From Pelecanus crispus (Eukaryota; Chordata; Aves; Pelecaniformes; Pelecanidae): a stretch of DNA of 64,000 nucleotides. The notes below the pieces were generated by a model. The model was not told the DNA's origin, made no database searches, and saw only the letters and a program-made list of their open reading frames with translations. Location of the stretch: positions 44,917,498 through 44,981,497 of the forward strand of contig NC_134648.1 of assembly GCF_030463565.1 (NCBI RefSeq), in the 5' to 3' direction. Both the position numbers and the translations under genes were made by a program. Numbering within the stretch: the first letter of the stretch is position 1; every line of letters begins with the position of its first letter. Shown here one piece after another: positions 36,481 through 48,537 of this stretch.

Positions 36481-39156
36481 TTCTTGTGTGCTCTTTTTTG
36501 GCCTTCTAGTTCACTAGCAAGCACCTTGCTTATGTAAGTAAGCCTTTTGCAAAAAAAATTCACCCTCCTCACCCTCATAGGCAGGAGGTCACAGCAGGCC
36601 CTCACCACAGCATCATCAGTGTTACTTTCCATGTTTTGTTTTCCTTTGCTGTTGTAATGCAGGGCTTCATCCTTGGTAACTCCAGTCTCCAACTATCAAA
36701 ACGCAGGTGGTAACTCACCAGGTGAAACAAAATGGACACGGATCAATTTTTGTTTCTCCTATCCATGTTCTCTCTTGCGTCTACTGTCCTTCTAATCTAG
36801 GCCTGAAACTATCTGAGAAAGTATATAGTGGTAGAAACCACTCTAATGCACAATGAAAAGGGTTTATCAGTAGCTGTATGAAGAGTTCACATGTTGCTGA
36901 AGTATCAGGCAAAAGAGGTTTTCCCAAGGGGACTGCCTCTTGCAGCAGGTAAAGACATCCATGACACTAGTATATCATGGGATGCATATATGTTGGCTTT
37001 AAAAGGAATAAATATTACCATCATCAATCAACTCAGAGACCACCAATCAGCGTAGCATCTGCTGCCCAGATTGCAGTCACCAAAGAAGAAGGAATGAAAG
37101 GCTTGAACTATGCCTGCCACTCATCTGAACAACCCTTATGATTTTCAAAAGGCACAAGACAGAACGTTTGCGCACACATGTACTCATCACATTTAGCAGA
37201 AACAGTATTGAAAATCAAGATGTCACGCAGATGTCTAAAGGCTGTCCACATCACGCTATGCAGCACAGCACAGAGATCAGAGTTTGCATCTCTGCGTGCT
37301 TCAGCTTGTTCAGGATTCCTCACAAACACTTTCAATCTTTTCAACATAAGCATGGCTGAACATAACTCTCTTTCCAAGGAAATGCAGAGAAGTTGCACAA
37401 GCCCTTCTGCAGGGTACTTTTGGATCTCATCATTAGGCACCATCGCATGGTGCAGGCATACCCTGCAGCTGCGTCCTGACCCAGAAAGCCTCACTTCCAC
37501 AGACCTTGTCTCCTGTTCTCTGGGTATAGATAGCCCCTTGATCACGTTCCAGAGGAGCCCACCTTTCCATTTGATTAGATACCAGGAATTCAGCAGACCA
37601 TCTAAATATGGTCTCTGTTTCTGTGGTCTAAGACAGACTGCGCATTTTATCCTCAGTCACTTTGATCTGAGCCCTACTGTTTTATCTAGCCTACTGGAAC
37701 ACCCTACGACCACAGAGGAGGGGTTTTGAAGATGTTGTTTTGAAACAAGGCTAATGACCAAGAAATAATTTCATATAGTCCCCTACGAATTCAATCCCAA
37801 ATTTGGGAACTATCTGCTAATTCTGATTAAAATTCAGCAAGTATTACCCAAGCATATAAATTTTTTGGGTGCTGGGATGCAATACAGGGGGCTTTCTCCC
37901 AAATGTTAGTTTTGAGCCAGTAACATAACGTAAGCAAAAGAACAAGCTGTCATGAGTCTGGCACCTGTAACTAGATACTCAAATTCTGTCCAAGCATACC
38001 TTTGGATAACTCCTCAGACAATCTGATAGCACAGTCCTATTATGCCAGCAAGAATATTATGCAAATATGTCTTCCAGAATTTCATAACCTTACCAGTGTG
38101 TATTCAATATCAACACTGAAAAACACATTCTGAGGCATCACTTCTTGCTTTTTGAAGTATACGAAGCAAGAACAGCTTGAAGGAAAAACAATCCAACTGG
38201 AAGAGAGGACAACAGCTAATCATTACGGAAGCAGGAAAGGAACACAAACATTGGCCAGAGGATTTTTGGTTTAAATTCTTACGTGATCATAAATACTTAG
38301 TTTTTCTCCCTAGGTAGACCCAAAACAAGCAAAGATAAATAAGATCAATCATTGCCAAGACAATTTTTCTCCAAAAAAATTTTCTTGGGGGCTATGTAGT
38401 ACGTCTTCTTGTCATTGTGAAATATGCTCTCCGTCTCAAACTGCAGGGAGCACAAAATGCAAGATATGCCAAGACAATTCCACCTGCAGATATGAGCATG
38501 AATAAAAACCAGACGCATCAGACATGATGTTGTAACCATATGAATATTAGTGAAGTGTTGATCATCTGTTAGTTCCAACTATCAGATAGATCTTAGAGCA
38601 GGAGGCTTGTACAGGAACATTCAGGCTTACGAAGATTCACATCCAAGAACTGTCAGTTTTAATGAGAAAGCAACCAGCTGCAACTATAAATTGAATCTTG
38701 GGCTTCTTCCTGAAACATTATCTGGATAACCTCTTTAACAGGATTAAAGAAAATAAATACTATGATTCATTTTTTGTGGGAAGATAGTAGTAACCTGTTT
38801 ATTAATCATATGCTTCATTTCCAAAACTCAAGCAATGAAGACTAGAAGAGCCACCTACAAAATCAGTCAACTTTTCACTGTTAGAACACCCTCAACGTAA
38901 TCCAGCCTAACGAAACTTATTGCTGTGACAAGATTGATATTGTACACAGCACACACCCTTCCAGGTTAAGAAAGAGCAACAAAAGACCAAAAAAAAAAAA
39001 AAGAAAAAAAAAAAAAAGAGTCTTCTGCTAACCTATAAAAGCGCATTTTAGCCAGTAACAGGCTATGACAGATCACCACCATGATCACCAACAGAGGACA
39101 GCTACTCCCTGCACAGACACACCGTCTTTTTTGAGATTCTTATGTTTGGTTTGTAG
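36481..39156. other. Gene-free sequence
   Basis: The first part may be further decayed CR1 sequence. Overlapping unassigned frames at 37108-37729 are discussed as a finding. No gene was recognised. Confidence 0.5.
38989..39017 (+). repeat. Poly(A) tract with one G
   Basis: Two runs of 14 A separated by a single G at 39003. It is the second longest A tract here. Confidence 0.95.
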
Positions 39157-39270
39157 CTGCAGCTGGCACGTCCTATATCCGGTTTAGAGATTACGGCTCC
39201 ACTGATTATCTGTCTGCAACAGGCACATGCCATATCCAATTTAGCGATTACTGCTCCACGATTATCTGTC
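39157..39270 (+). repeat. Local tandem duplication, two ~57-bp copies
   Basis: Copy 1 (39157-39213) and copy 2 (39214-39270) share CTGCA, GGCAC, ATATCC, TTTAG, GATTAC, GCTCCAC and GATTATCTGTC in the same order. There are scattered substitutions and single-base indels. Confidence 0.85.
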
Positions 39271-42200
39271 TAGCTTAAGACGGGTGTCGAGGCCACAGGG
39301 TTTTCCATCAGTTTATTTCATCAAAACATCTGCTTATGTAACAGAATATAGAACAGTAAAGCCTTTAGGATGATTATTCAGCCTCTAATCCCAACACCAT
39401 CACCCCAAACCTTTGAATAAATAAATAAATCACCGTGACATCCTACCAGTGCTAGCAGGTGCCTTTAAGGCATGAAGGATCTCCAACCCAGGTGAAACCA
39501 CGGGTCCACACATTCCAACCACACAGTCTAAATATGCACTGGTATTACCAGGGCAGTATTATCACCCCCTAAACCAACTTTTCTGTAATGTAAGGCTCCT
39601 ATCTTGGTAACTGTTATATTTACATGAAATTTATGTTTACTTTCTTTTGTCTAGGAAGTTTTGGGGTTTAGCACAATTATCAGCTTCAGTTTGAAAACAA
39701 GGTTACACTTTCTGTTCAGGGAAACAACTCCTACATTTTTCAAAACGTTAGAAAAACCCATTTTGCTAAAGTTTCACAGCAACCAGAGGCTTTGTAAAAG
39801 AATCTTCACCCCTCCGTTCATCCTGTTGCTTGGCCAAACTCAAACCTCTCTCCAGCCTCTCTTCTTTGATATCAATCCCACTGTACACACCCTCCCTGTG
39901 ATTTCTCATAATGAACCAATTTTAGATTAGAATTACTGTAACTCTTTTAAAAATTCCTCCAGAATGACGAATGCCATTAACAGAGGGTCTTCTCCACACA
40001 GGAAAGTGGGATCTCTTTAACAGACTCCAAAATGACAAGGAGTTATAAGCTTCTGGTACCACATACGTTTAGCAACAGCAAAACGTAGGGAACTGTTGTA
40101 AGTGTAAACCAAGACTCTCTGATATTTGACAGGGCTCCTTAAAAAATATAGCATACTTCTGTATATCCATATGATAAGGTCTAAATACCTGATCCATAAA
40201 CAGATGCAGCTTATAAATTGTACATGTACATCATCATCTTATTCACTATTAAAATAAGCAGTACTACCTATAAAATAAAGTGCTAGGCAGTGCCTTCAAG
40301 TTAGTTTGGTTTGGGGGATTTTTTTTTTTTTAATACAACAAGAACTCCACCCACAAATAAGCCAAATTCTGTTAAGCATACATGCTGGATGGCTCACTGA
40401 ATCCACAGAGCACTGTAAAGAGGTGCACCAGCAGCACAACCTTGGCACAGGCTGACTTTCAGCCAAGGCTGCCTCCCAGCTTTTGTACATTGTGTTAAAC
40501 ATTTAGTGATAAGGTATTGCATAATGGCATTCCCCAATTTATTTAACTGTCAGTACTTGCAACATTTGAGATAGTCACCTGCTGCCATTGCAAAATTACT
40601 GTAGAAAAGAAAAGCTCAACTTTAATAGTACTTTATAAATCAGATCAGCATTGGAATCGGGTTTACATCAAGGCCTATTCAGCTCTTATCCAGCCAAACT
40701 CTCAAGGAGAGTGGATGGTCATAATTTCTTGGTCTTCAATCATGCCGTGACACTTCAGATGGTTTAAGGATCTTGTGATGAACATGAAGGTTAAGAAAAG
40801 CAGAGGGGTTTCTGCTGAAATCCCATGCTGAGATATTTCTAATCTAGAATTTCATCTCCCCCCATTACAGGCAAAGGAAGTTTGATCCAGCTCTGGACAA
40901 TGATGCCAGATTTTCTCCTTAAACCATCATTACACAAACAGAAGGCAGAAGAGACAGCAGCTATTGTGCTCGGTGATGACTACCCTTTAAGGCTGACCTA
41001 GCAGATCAGAGAAACAATGCAAACCACATGGAGAGCTTCATGCTTTTGTCTTTTAAAAAAAAAAAAAAAAAACAACACACCCCGCACTGGTGTCAGAATA
41101 ACATGTCAGCAACAGGGGAAGAAACTGCATTTCTACAATAGCAGTTGTAGAAAACAAATTAGCAAATTAGCAGGTGAAAGGAACTTCTGGCACCAAAAAC
41201 CTTTACTGGGGTCCCAGCTCCAGAGTTATGCTGCTCTGGTATTTCAGAGGATGGCTGCTGTCTCCACAGCTTTGTGCACAGCCCACTAATCCCATGGCCA
41301 TCAGATCTTTTCAAGTTGTGCCTCTTCACCTCAATATAACCTTTATTTGTTGTTAGCTAACAGCAAGTACCCCTTCTTCAGTATTTACAACGCGCACGTC
41401 ATTACTGCACCTGAATGGAACAGGGCAATGCTTCCCATCATACCAGTTGCACCCACTGGCAGTAATACAATGCACATCTATCACACAAGATTGAACTTCA
41501 CAGTGCTATGCTCCTTTCACACCTATTTCTTTCCAATATTGAATATTTACACAAATCCACAAATGGTTTTCTTGCTAAATTTTGCCAAGAAAGTCTCTAG
41601 TGTTAAGAAACCTGTTAAGAAACCAGAAAAAAAACCAACAGCCAACCAACCCACAGCCTCTGTCTCCAAACTAATTGCTACGTAATACCTTCTGACAAGA
41701 AATGAACAGGGCTTTTTTATTTTTTTATATATATGCGCACATATATATAAAAAAAGAAACAAACAGTGTATATATATGTAAATATAACTGATTCAGGACA
41801 TATATATACACACACGTCCTGGATCCGTTTCTGGCTCCAGACCGACTTTCTGCAATACTATGCCTCGATTTCCTCTCTTGGTTATGGAGCTCCTGCTGCA
41901 AAGGATTTTAATTATTATTTCTACAGCACCCAGCCCTCATGTCAGCCAAGGTGCCTCTTGCAGAGCTGGCTCTGGAAGCCACCACGGCCGCAGGCTACGC
42001 GGGCTCCTGCCAGAGCGACCAGCACAGCAAGTCATCCCACCCGGGCGGGATGCCCCAGCCACACCTTTTGCCAGCCTCAGGCAGGGGATGGCTGATGGAG
42101 CTGGTATTATCAGTTGTGCTATAACACAGTTAATGCATCTTTAAACACTTATTTCTGATTACTCAATCCAAACCCCAAGAGCTATTAGTATTAAAAGACT

Positions 42201-43599
42201 AACATAAAGCCACTTGCAGGACTCAGATTTCTCTTCTCATTTCTCACAATTGTTTTTTCCAGTTGATGGCTCAATTATTATCACCCTTTTTGAACAGAAG
42301 CGTAATTGACCAGCTGCCTCCAAATGGTATTTAAGTTGCTTTCGGCCTCCAGCTTACACAGAAAAAGCTTAGTTATAAGGATATGATCCCCCAACTAACA
42401 TGACAATAAAGCAGGCTGCAGTGGGAAAACAGCTTGATAGTCTTACGATTCATTTATTATTCAAATTTAATTATTAATTAAATCCTTACCAATACCCTTA
42501 CTTTAAAAAAGAAAACTTACTCTGCTTCATAATTATCACCCCTTGAACCATCTCTTCACTGCATGAAAAGGACACATTGCAGAAACTTTCTTCTAGAAAT
42601 TCAAACTCTACACACAGTATTTTATTAATGAAACTATTCCATCTTTTAACAAAGTATCTGGAATCTAAAAGAACAGTGCAAGACTACAAGATTCTTGATG
42701 TATAAATAAAAAAAGAAATGCTGAAAAAGACTGTATGCAAATTAGCAAATTGATTTCACGTATGATATCGATCAAGCCCACTCCAATGTACCACAAGCGA
42801 TTAGAGATTATGGTTACCTTTTTTTTTTGCCCCCCAACAAAAAGCAGATAGCTAATAACAGTCAGTATATCAAAGCCCTTTTATAAAACCTTTCACAATT
42901 AAAAATCATGTTTAACATTCCTAGTTCCACTGCACAGAAGGGCTTCCACCCCCCAAACAACTAAAACCCCTTCTCAGCAGTAGATGTGTATCAGTCATGG
43001 TAGTAGTTCACAAAGAAACATCCAGCACCGATTTAATCCAGACAGCAGGAATTCATGCTACATTACTTCAAAAAGAGTATGTTAACTTATTATCTCCATA
43101 TATATTTCAAATACTCACATACAACTCTGGATACATTAAAAAAACCAAAACAAAAACTACCCCAAAACCTACCCATGTTTAGATAGCCAGTTTTTACTAA
43201 GCAAAGGCACTAATTTAGTGGGAGACTCTTACCAGCTTCAGTAAAGCTAGGGTTCACCCAAGAAGTTTAATGCCCACTGTTTATAGCTCCAAGACAACGG
43301 CATTTTTAATCAGATACACTTGAAGTTCTTAAATATAGGGGGAAAAAAACCTCTTTTCTCATGAGTGTGCATTTGACAAATCCAAATAAACCTGAAAGAC
43401 AACAATTTAGTTGTACAACTTGGGTATAGTTCCCCATTTCAACAGAAGTTGCATAAAAGATGTAACAGTACCTATTATTACTGGGCCATTAAAAAAAAAA
43501 AATCACAATTCTTTGGTCAAGTATCATTTTTCACCTTTTGGGAAGTTCTGAAAAGAACAAGCAACATTCAGAAACACATTAACTTCTCGAAGAAAATTT
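39271..43599. other. Gene-free sequence downstream of SPTSSA
   Basis: AT-rich, with A tracts (41055-41072), the TA cluster at 41.7 kb and a small GC patch near 41.94-42.08 kb. No exon was recognised. Confidence 0.55.
41705..41815 (+). repeat. AT/TA-rich microsatellite cluster
   Basis: TATATATATGCGCACATATA, an A run, TATATATATGTAAATATA and CATATATATACACACAC alternate over about 110 bp. This is an imperfect (TA)n with CA segments. Confidence 0.85.
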
Positions 43600-44751
43600 T
43601 GCATCGAAGCTCTGCTTTTAAACTTTTATTTTTTAAACAACAAAAAAAAATCCTCCACTTAGGAAAGTTGTCGCCATCTTACATTTCAGAATACAAAACT
43701 GAAAAAAATCCCTATAAAAAAAAAGACAGGACTTCAGCCAAGTATTCAGCTACTTATTGCTGTAGTTGTAACTCAAGTCCATTTAAACCCCTACGTTTTG
43801 GTCGTTTGTAGCGAGAACATGTTTGGAACACTAGCAGCAATAGAAAACCCCTTTAAAACCTAGACATAGTCACACTGTTGAGTGAAAGTTAGCAGAAACC
43901 ATAAACATTGGAACATAATACACAATTGTAAAAGTACAGTTGAATTGGTAGCTAGAAAAACAGGGTTGATTTAAAGTGCTATCCCAAAGCCTTATGTGGA
44001 CCTGTGCCAGTAAAGAAAAGTCCTTTTCCCCTGCCACTAGATAAAGCCCAGAACCAGAGCACTACTCCAAACATAATGAATGCGGTCTTCCCTCCATCTA
44101 AATGCCTCATCTCCCCTGCCCCTCCTCCTCCAGGTGGAATACAGAAACTTGAAATAATTGCTAATTCCAAATTTAGGTGATCCGCACAAATATACTGTTG
44201 AACAAAGTTTGGACAGCAAACAGTACACCTGAGTTCAGTCATACAAACTAACTTTTGTAAATAGCGTTACATGAATATATCCATGTCTCTAATATGAATC
44301 TAGATGTATTTTCTTACAAAACGCATTAATAGAAATATCCAGGCAAATACATACCATACAATAGCAAAAGCTTTAAGCCCCATTTAATAAGATGACTTTC
44401 TGATTAAAAATAGAAGGCAATTAAGATTTACTCAAAATTACAATTAAGAAAAGCTTTCACAGTGCAATATTGAAACTGTCACAAAGTTAAGAAAATACTG
44501 ATATCAAAGTACAATCACAATGTTAAAGTAGACAAAACTACTATACAAGGGCATATCTTGTAAAATTAAAAGGAATGAACACAACATAGGGGACATCTCA
44601 CGTCCCTGCTCTACATATCTCGTTTCCTAGTCTTCAGAGTCGTAACTGTGTCTTTCTGACATCGGTAGAAGTCTTGTTAAAACTAAGAGGTTCATTCTTC
44701 TTTGCAGACCAGATTTCAGAGCCTGATTACTTCTTGAAAATACGTTCTTCA
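43600..44751 (-). other. SPTSSA: Probable SPTSSA 3' untranslated region
   Basis: Follows the TGA at 44752. The sequence is AT-rich with no ORF continuing the gene. The end is inferred from the first canonical AATAAA on the minus strand (43630-43625). A shorter or longer 3'UTR is possible, since further TTTATT hexamers occur near 42.46 and 42.62 kb. Confidence 0.45.
43625..43630 (-). terminator. Candidate poly(A) signal for SPTSSA
   Basis: The plus-strand TTTATT reads AATAAA on the gene strand, about 1.1 kb past the stop codon. Cleavage would fall near 43600. Choice among several hexamers is by position only. Confidence 0.4.
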
Positions 44752-44855
44752 TCACTGCACAATTTCAAAATAGTGCAATATTGCCATGATGTGCTGAGGC
44801 ATGAACACATAGCCCGTGTACAGTGCCATTCCAACAATGGAAACTAGCATGGAAT
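44752..44855 (-). CDS. SPTSSA: SPTSSA coding exon 2 (terminal)
   Basis: Begins at 44855 after a TTCAG acceptor and completes Asn35. It encodes the membrane helix and the conserved end MPQHIMAILHYFEIVQ, with TGA at 44754-44752. The 104 nt join exon 1 in frame. Confidence 0.95.
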
Positions 44856-47800
44856 CTGAATTACAGTTGAGGAAAAAATCATTTGAAATAGAAAGTGCAT
44901 TAGACATCACATAACTATAGCATGAAAACTTTCCTGATAACTATATTATAACATTACATTTTTAAATCAGATGGGCACAGCTGCATTCAGCAATTACAGC
45001 TGCAGGAAGAACTGACTGAACACTGAAAACCAGAACACTGGTAGGAGCGATTAACTGAATTATGGAAGGATGCCTTGCAAGTTATCCACTGCCTTGTCAC
45101 AGAGACAAGAGGACAGGCCAAAGTGTGTGAAGGGTGATGGAGGAACAGAAGATGGGCCCTGAGAATACACAAGTTTTTACATGCATCTTCCCAGGTGTAG
45201 CAAGTCTTGCAGAAGCCAGCCCCATTCGGCCAAGCAGAAAAAAGTCAACCATCACAAAAAAACAAACCAAAACAAAACCACAATAATATGAGTAGCTGTA
45301 CTCAATAAGAGTTCTTAATTTGTGGATGAATTACTCATTTTTAAGTAGACAGCATTAAATGGTGACCTCAACTTCTCGGAATAGTATGACCTAATAGATC
45401 TAATTCATGATGCACAAAATACATTTGATATGAAAGTTGTACTGTTAGCGTAATAAAGTCAGACAACCTCAAGTCCATTTCCAGCTGCCAGTGTCCTCTG
45501 TGCTTTAAGTCACTACATTACTTTGTTCATTTCTCCATCTGCATGTCACGCTCCGACCCTTCCTCCTGAGCAAGCAGCTCAATTTATGTGGTGTTTGACA
45601 CTACTTCAGAAATAGAAACCGCAGGAGGAACAAAAAGGACAAGTAACACTGTGACATGCACCTTTCTAACTACTTCACTCACAAAGCCTCAGAGCATCAG
45701 CAACGGCTTGGAGTCAACTTATGTATTTAAACAAACAGATACTCACTAGTACTTTACTATAGCAGATGACATTGCACAACAAACTTCACATGAAGCTATC
45801 TGCTGAACAGTCTTAAGAAGACCACTTTATTAGCTCATTCCTAACAGGGACCTTTTGTAAAACTTATATAGAGAAGTGAGATGACAGCTTATAACGTATA
45901 CGTACAACCGGACCTTTGTCGAGCTCTGGGGTTCACAAAGCTTTATCTACAGAAATTATGGCATTAGCTTACTGAAAGATTATGCCATTCGAAGTTTAAT
46001 GTTTCAGAAATTCAAAAGAAGTACTCTAAATTTATAATAACCTGTTGGTTTCATCCAACGACCTGCAGAGATTCAGTAAGCCTAGACAGAAACACTATAA
46101 AAAGCGCTGGAGATTAACAAGCGTGATAACAGTGGACTCTGTTTCCACAGGTGAAACCAGAGGAGCTGCGCATGCTCTGCATCTTTGAGAAATCAAGTCA
46201 CCACAGCACACATGTAACAAATGCTCTATGACCGATTTCCCCGTGGCAGAGCAGCGGTATTAGCTACGCTTATTAGAGCATACTAGCTTCTTGGTGTATT
46301 TTTAGTCCCAGAAGACTCTACAGTACGAGATACTAAAATGAAGGTCAACTCATAAATCCACATTTCCGTATCAGTGCTCACTTCTGATTCTGGAGCACAA
46401 GCAGCAGCAGCAAGACACACAGCAGAGCCACACACCATTAACTCCCAAGGCTGCTGTGTCTGCACTGCATCTGTACAGCACCCAGCAGACCTGGCCCACC
46501 TACAGAGAAAGCATCCAGTCTGAGGACAAAACACAGTTTTGCTGACCCGAGACGGCAAGCGATACTTGTGACACTTGTAAGTTCAGTGGCAATTACTCCA
46601 CTGCAATACAAGTATTTTATAAAAGTAAACATACACACACACTTTGATTTACTTAAATATTTTGCACAAGTTTAAAAGCTGCATGGTTAACACAAAAGAA
46701 AAAAAAATACTTATGACTAATATAATTGCAACGAAAGCAAAGATGAAGTTTCCTCAGTGACACAGAGATGGCATAAAAGGAGGAAGATATGTTAGCAAGG
46801 AACACAGTATTTTGAAAGTAAGAACCCCTACCTAAACAACTGTACTCAGTTAAGGAGAAATAGTAAGTTATCTCCACTTTGACTGACTTTACAGAGGAAA
46901 AAAAAAAAGTCTGAGCGCTGTAAGTTGGGCAACCACTTTCATATAACAAAAGCGAGTTCCTTTACAAAATTGACCAGTATCTCAGCAAAAGCAGCTTCTT
47001 GCTACTACTTATACCCTTCTCTTTGTTGATGTTTTGGTAATTTGTCTCTTTGCCTCTCAACATTAATTGGAGATGGCCCAGGGTCACTCACATGAAACAA
47101 CATTTTAAGTCAAGATCAAAACAGCCATGCTTAAGAGGAAAACACTTGTGATGCCATAACAGCACTTGAGAATATACTGCCTGTATGAAAGGGCTGGGTA
47201 AAGGAGCAAACCTATAAATAGCCTTTATGCAGATGCCTTCAAATTAGCATCTATCAAGTTCTTCCACCCCAAAAGAGCCAAGCAAACTTACCAGCTCGAG
47301 GATTAAATACTCATTTAATAAAAATCATGTGACAAAGCAGCGCGCAAACGTCAAGGTTTTGCAGCGCGCACATTTACTTTCCACTAGGCAAAAATACGAA
47401 AGAACTCACGCAAGACACCTGTCCTTAACACAAACCTTAAGATTTTAGTGCAAAAGACAGGGCAAAGAACCACCCTAACTCTACAGAAGAAAAACGAAAG
47501 GAGAAGCAACTTCCAGATACAAACTTATGCCCGAGGAGAAATGGACTCGAGTGCCAGACGCCCGGCGACTGGAGGCGGAACGCCGGCGGGAGGGTCATTC
47601 CCCAACCTGGGCAGCGTGTGAGCCTGCGAAGGCGAGGAGCTTTAGTCCCTGCCTGCCGGGAGGGGACAAGCCCCGGTGCCGGGCGGAGGCTGCCGCTCCT
47701 CTGCCCCCCGCCGCGGCCCGGCCCCGCGCCGCTCCCCCCGGCCCGGCCCGGGGCTCCGCCCGCCGCGCCTCGCCCCCCAGAAAGCCCCGCCGGCGGCCAG

Positions 47801-48154
47801 CCGCCCTCAGCGCGCCCACGGCCCAGGCGCTTCCCCGGCACCGGGTCGCCCGCCCGGCACCGCGCCCGCCGGGGAGGCGGCGGCACGGCCGGCGGGGCCG
47901 CCACGCCCGCCCCGCGGCCCTCGGGGCGGCCCCGGAGCCGCCGCCGAGCAGGAGGAGGGCAGCCCCCGGCCCCCGGCCCCCAGCGCCGCGCACACAGACG
48001 CCCCCCCCCCCGCCAGGCCCGGCGGGCGGGCTCCGGCCGGCAGAAGGATACTGAAGACGGTGCGCTCCCAGGGCTCCAGCATGTAGAGCGCGGTGACCAG
48101 CAGGTACTGGTAGTACAGCCACGACATCTGTTTCCAGGCCGAGCCCAGCACCAT
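44752..48154 (-). CDS. SPTSSA: SPTSSA, small subunit A of serine palmitoyltransferase (2 coding exons, 68 aa)
   Basis: Spliced CDS join: 48154-48052 (34 codons + 1 nt) and 44855-44752, giving 68 aa. The ssSPT core is plain: WKQMSW at residues 7-12, YYQYLLVTALYMLEPWERT at 14-32, then SMLVSIVGMALYTGYVF and the C-terminus FEIVQ. Known role: an ER-membrane activator of the SPTLC1/SPTLC2-3 heterodimer, which condenses serine with acyl-CoA in the first step of sphingolipid synthesis; the small subunit also sets acyl-chain preference. Human SPTSSA is 71 aa and its specificity residue Met28 corresponds to Met25 here, so a C16-preferring A-type subunit is inferred. The hydrophobic stretch at about 36-52 is the membrane helix. 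The start ATG has a good context (GCC before, G after); the N-terminus MVLGSA is three residues shorter than human. Splice sites are GTATCC (donor) and TTCAG (acceptor). Identification is very secure; the exact start is less so because the frame stays open upstream. Confidence 0.96.
44856..48051 (-). other. SPTSSA: SPTSSA intron 1
   Basis: About 3.2 kb between the two coding exons. No further exon was recognised. It holds AT-rich unique sequence with short CA and A runs (for example near 46630 and 46690). A 10-bp direct repeat GCAGCGCGCA occurs at 47337-47346 and 47361-47370. The GC-rich 3' flank of the promoter island begins near 47500. Confidence 0.85.
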
Positions 48155-48340
48155 GGCGCTCCCGGCGCTCTCCCCGCCCGCCAACGGCCCTGCGCCCGGC
48201 CCCGGCCCAGCGGAGGCGGGGGGCGGGAGGAGCGCGGGGACCGCCCGCCGCCCCTCCCGCCGCCGGGCCCGGCCCGGCCCCGCCCCGCGGCCGCTGCCCC
48301 TCGAAATGGAGGCGGTGAGGCCTGCGGGCCTGAGACACGC
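47560..48340 (-). promoter_or_regulatory. SPTSSA: CpG island promoter and first exon of SPTSSA
   Basis: A dense GC and CpG block surrounds exon 1 and stands out from AT-rich flanks. It carries CCGCCCC-type Sp1 boxes, for example at 48277-48288 upstream of the ATG. I see no TATA box at a sensible distance, consistent with a broad housekeeping promoter. The transcription start cannot be fixed from sequence. Very long ORFs in several frames here result from GC richness. Confidence 0.75.
48052..48154 (-). CDS. SPTSSA: SPTSSA coding exon 1
   Basis: Starts at the ATG on the complement of 48154-48152 and ends at 48052, just before a GTATCC donor. It encodes residues 1-34, up to ERTVF, plus the first base of Asn35. 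It lies inside a CpG island. Confidence 0.94.
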
Positions 48341-48350
48341 AGCGCTGCGC

Positions 48351-48537
48351 AGCCAGAGCCAGAGCCAGGGCCAGGGCCAGGGCCAGGGCCAGGGCCACAG
48401 CCAGAGCCAGGGCCAGGGCCACAGCCACAGCCAAGACCCACAGCCAGAGCCAGGGCCAGGGCCACAGCCACAGCCAAGACCCACAGCCAGAGCCAGGGCC
48501 AGGGCCACAGCCAGAGCCACAGTCAGCGCCAGGGCCA
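48351..48537 (+). repeat. Hexamer VNTR (CCAGGG/CCAGAG/CCACAG) with 43-bp higher-order units
   Basis: About 187 bp of tandem 6-bp units reading CCAGGG, CCAGAG or CCACAG. Within it a 43-bp unit occurs at 48401-48443 and, identically, at 48444-48486, with a third partial copy from 48487. At 48368-48394 five GGG tracts are separated by CCA, which fits a G-quadruplex motif on the plus (template) strand. It lies about 200-380 bp upstream of the SPTSSA ATG, in the promoter or 5'UTR. Confidence 0.93.

Noticed and set aside
1-43600. EGLN3 exons expected on this side of SPTSSA
   Set aside because: No prolyl-hydroxylase sequence was recognised on either strand; the gene probably lies further left.
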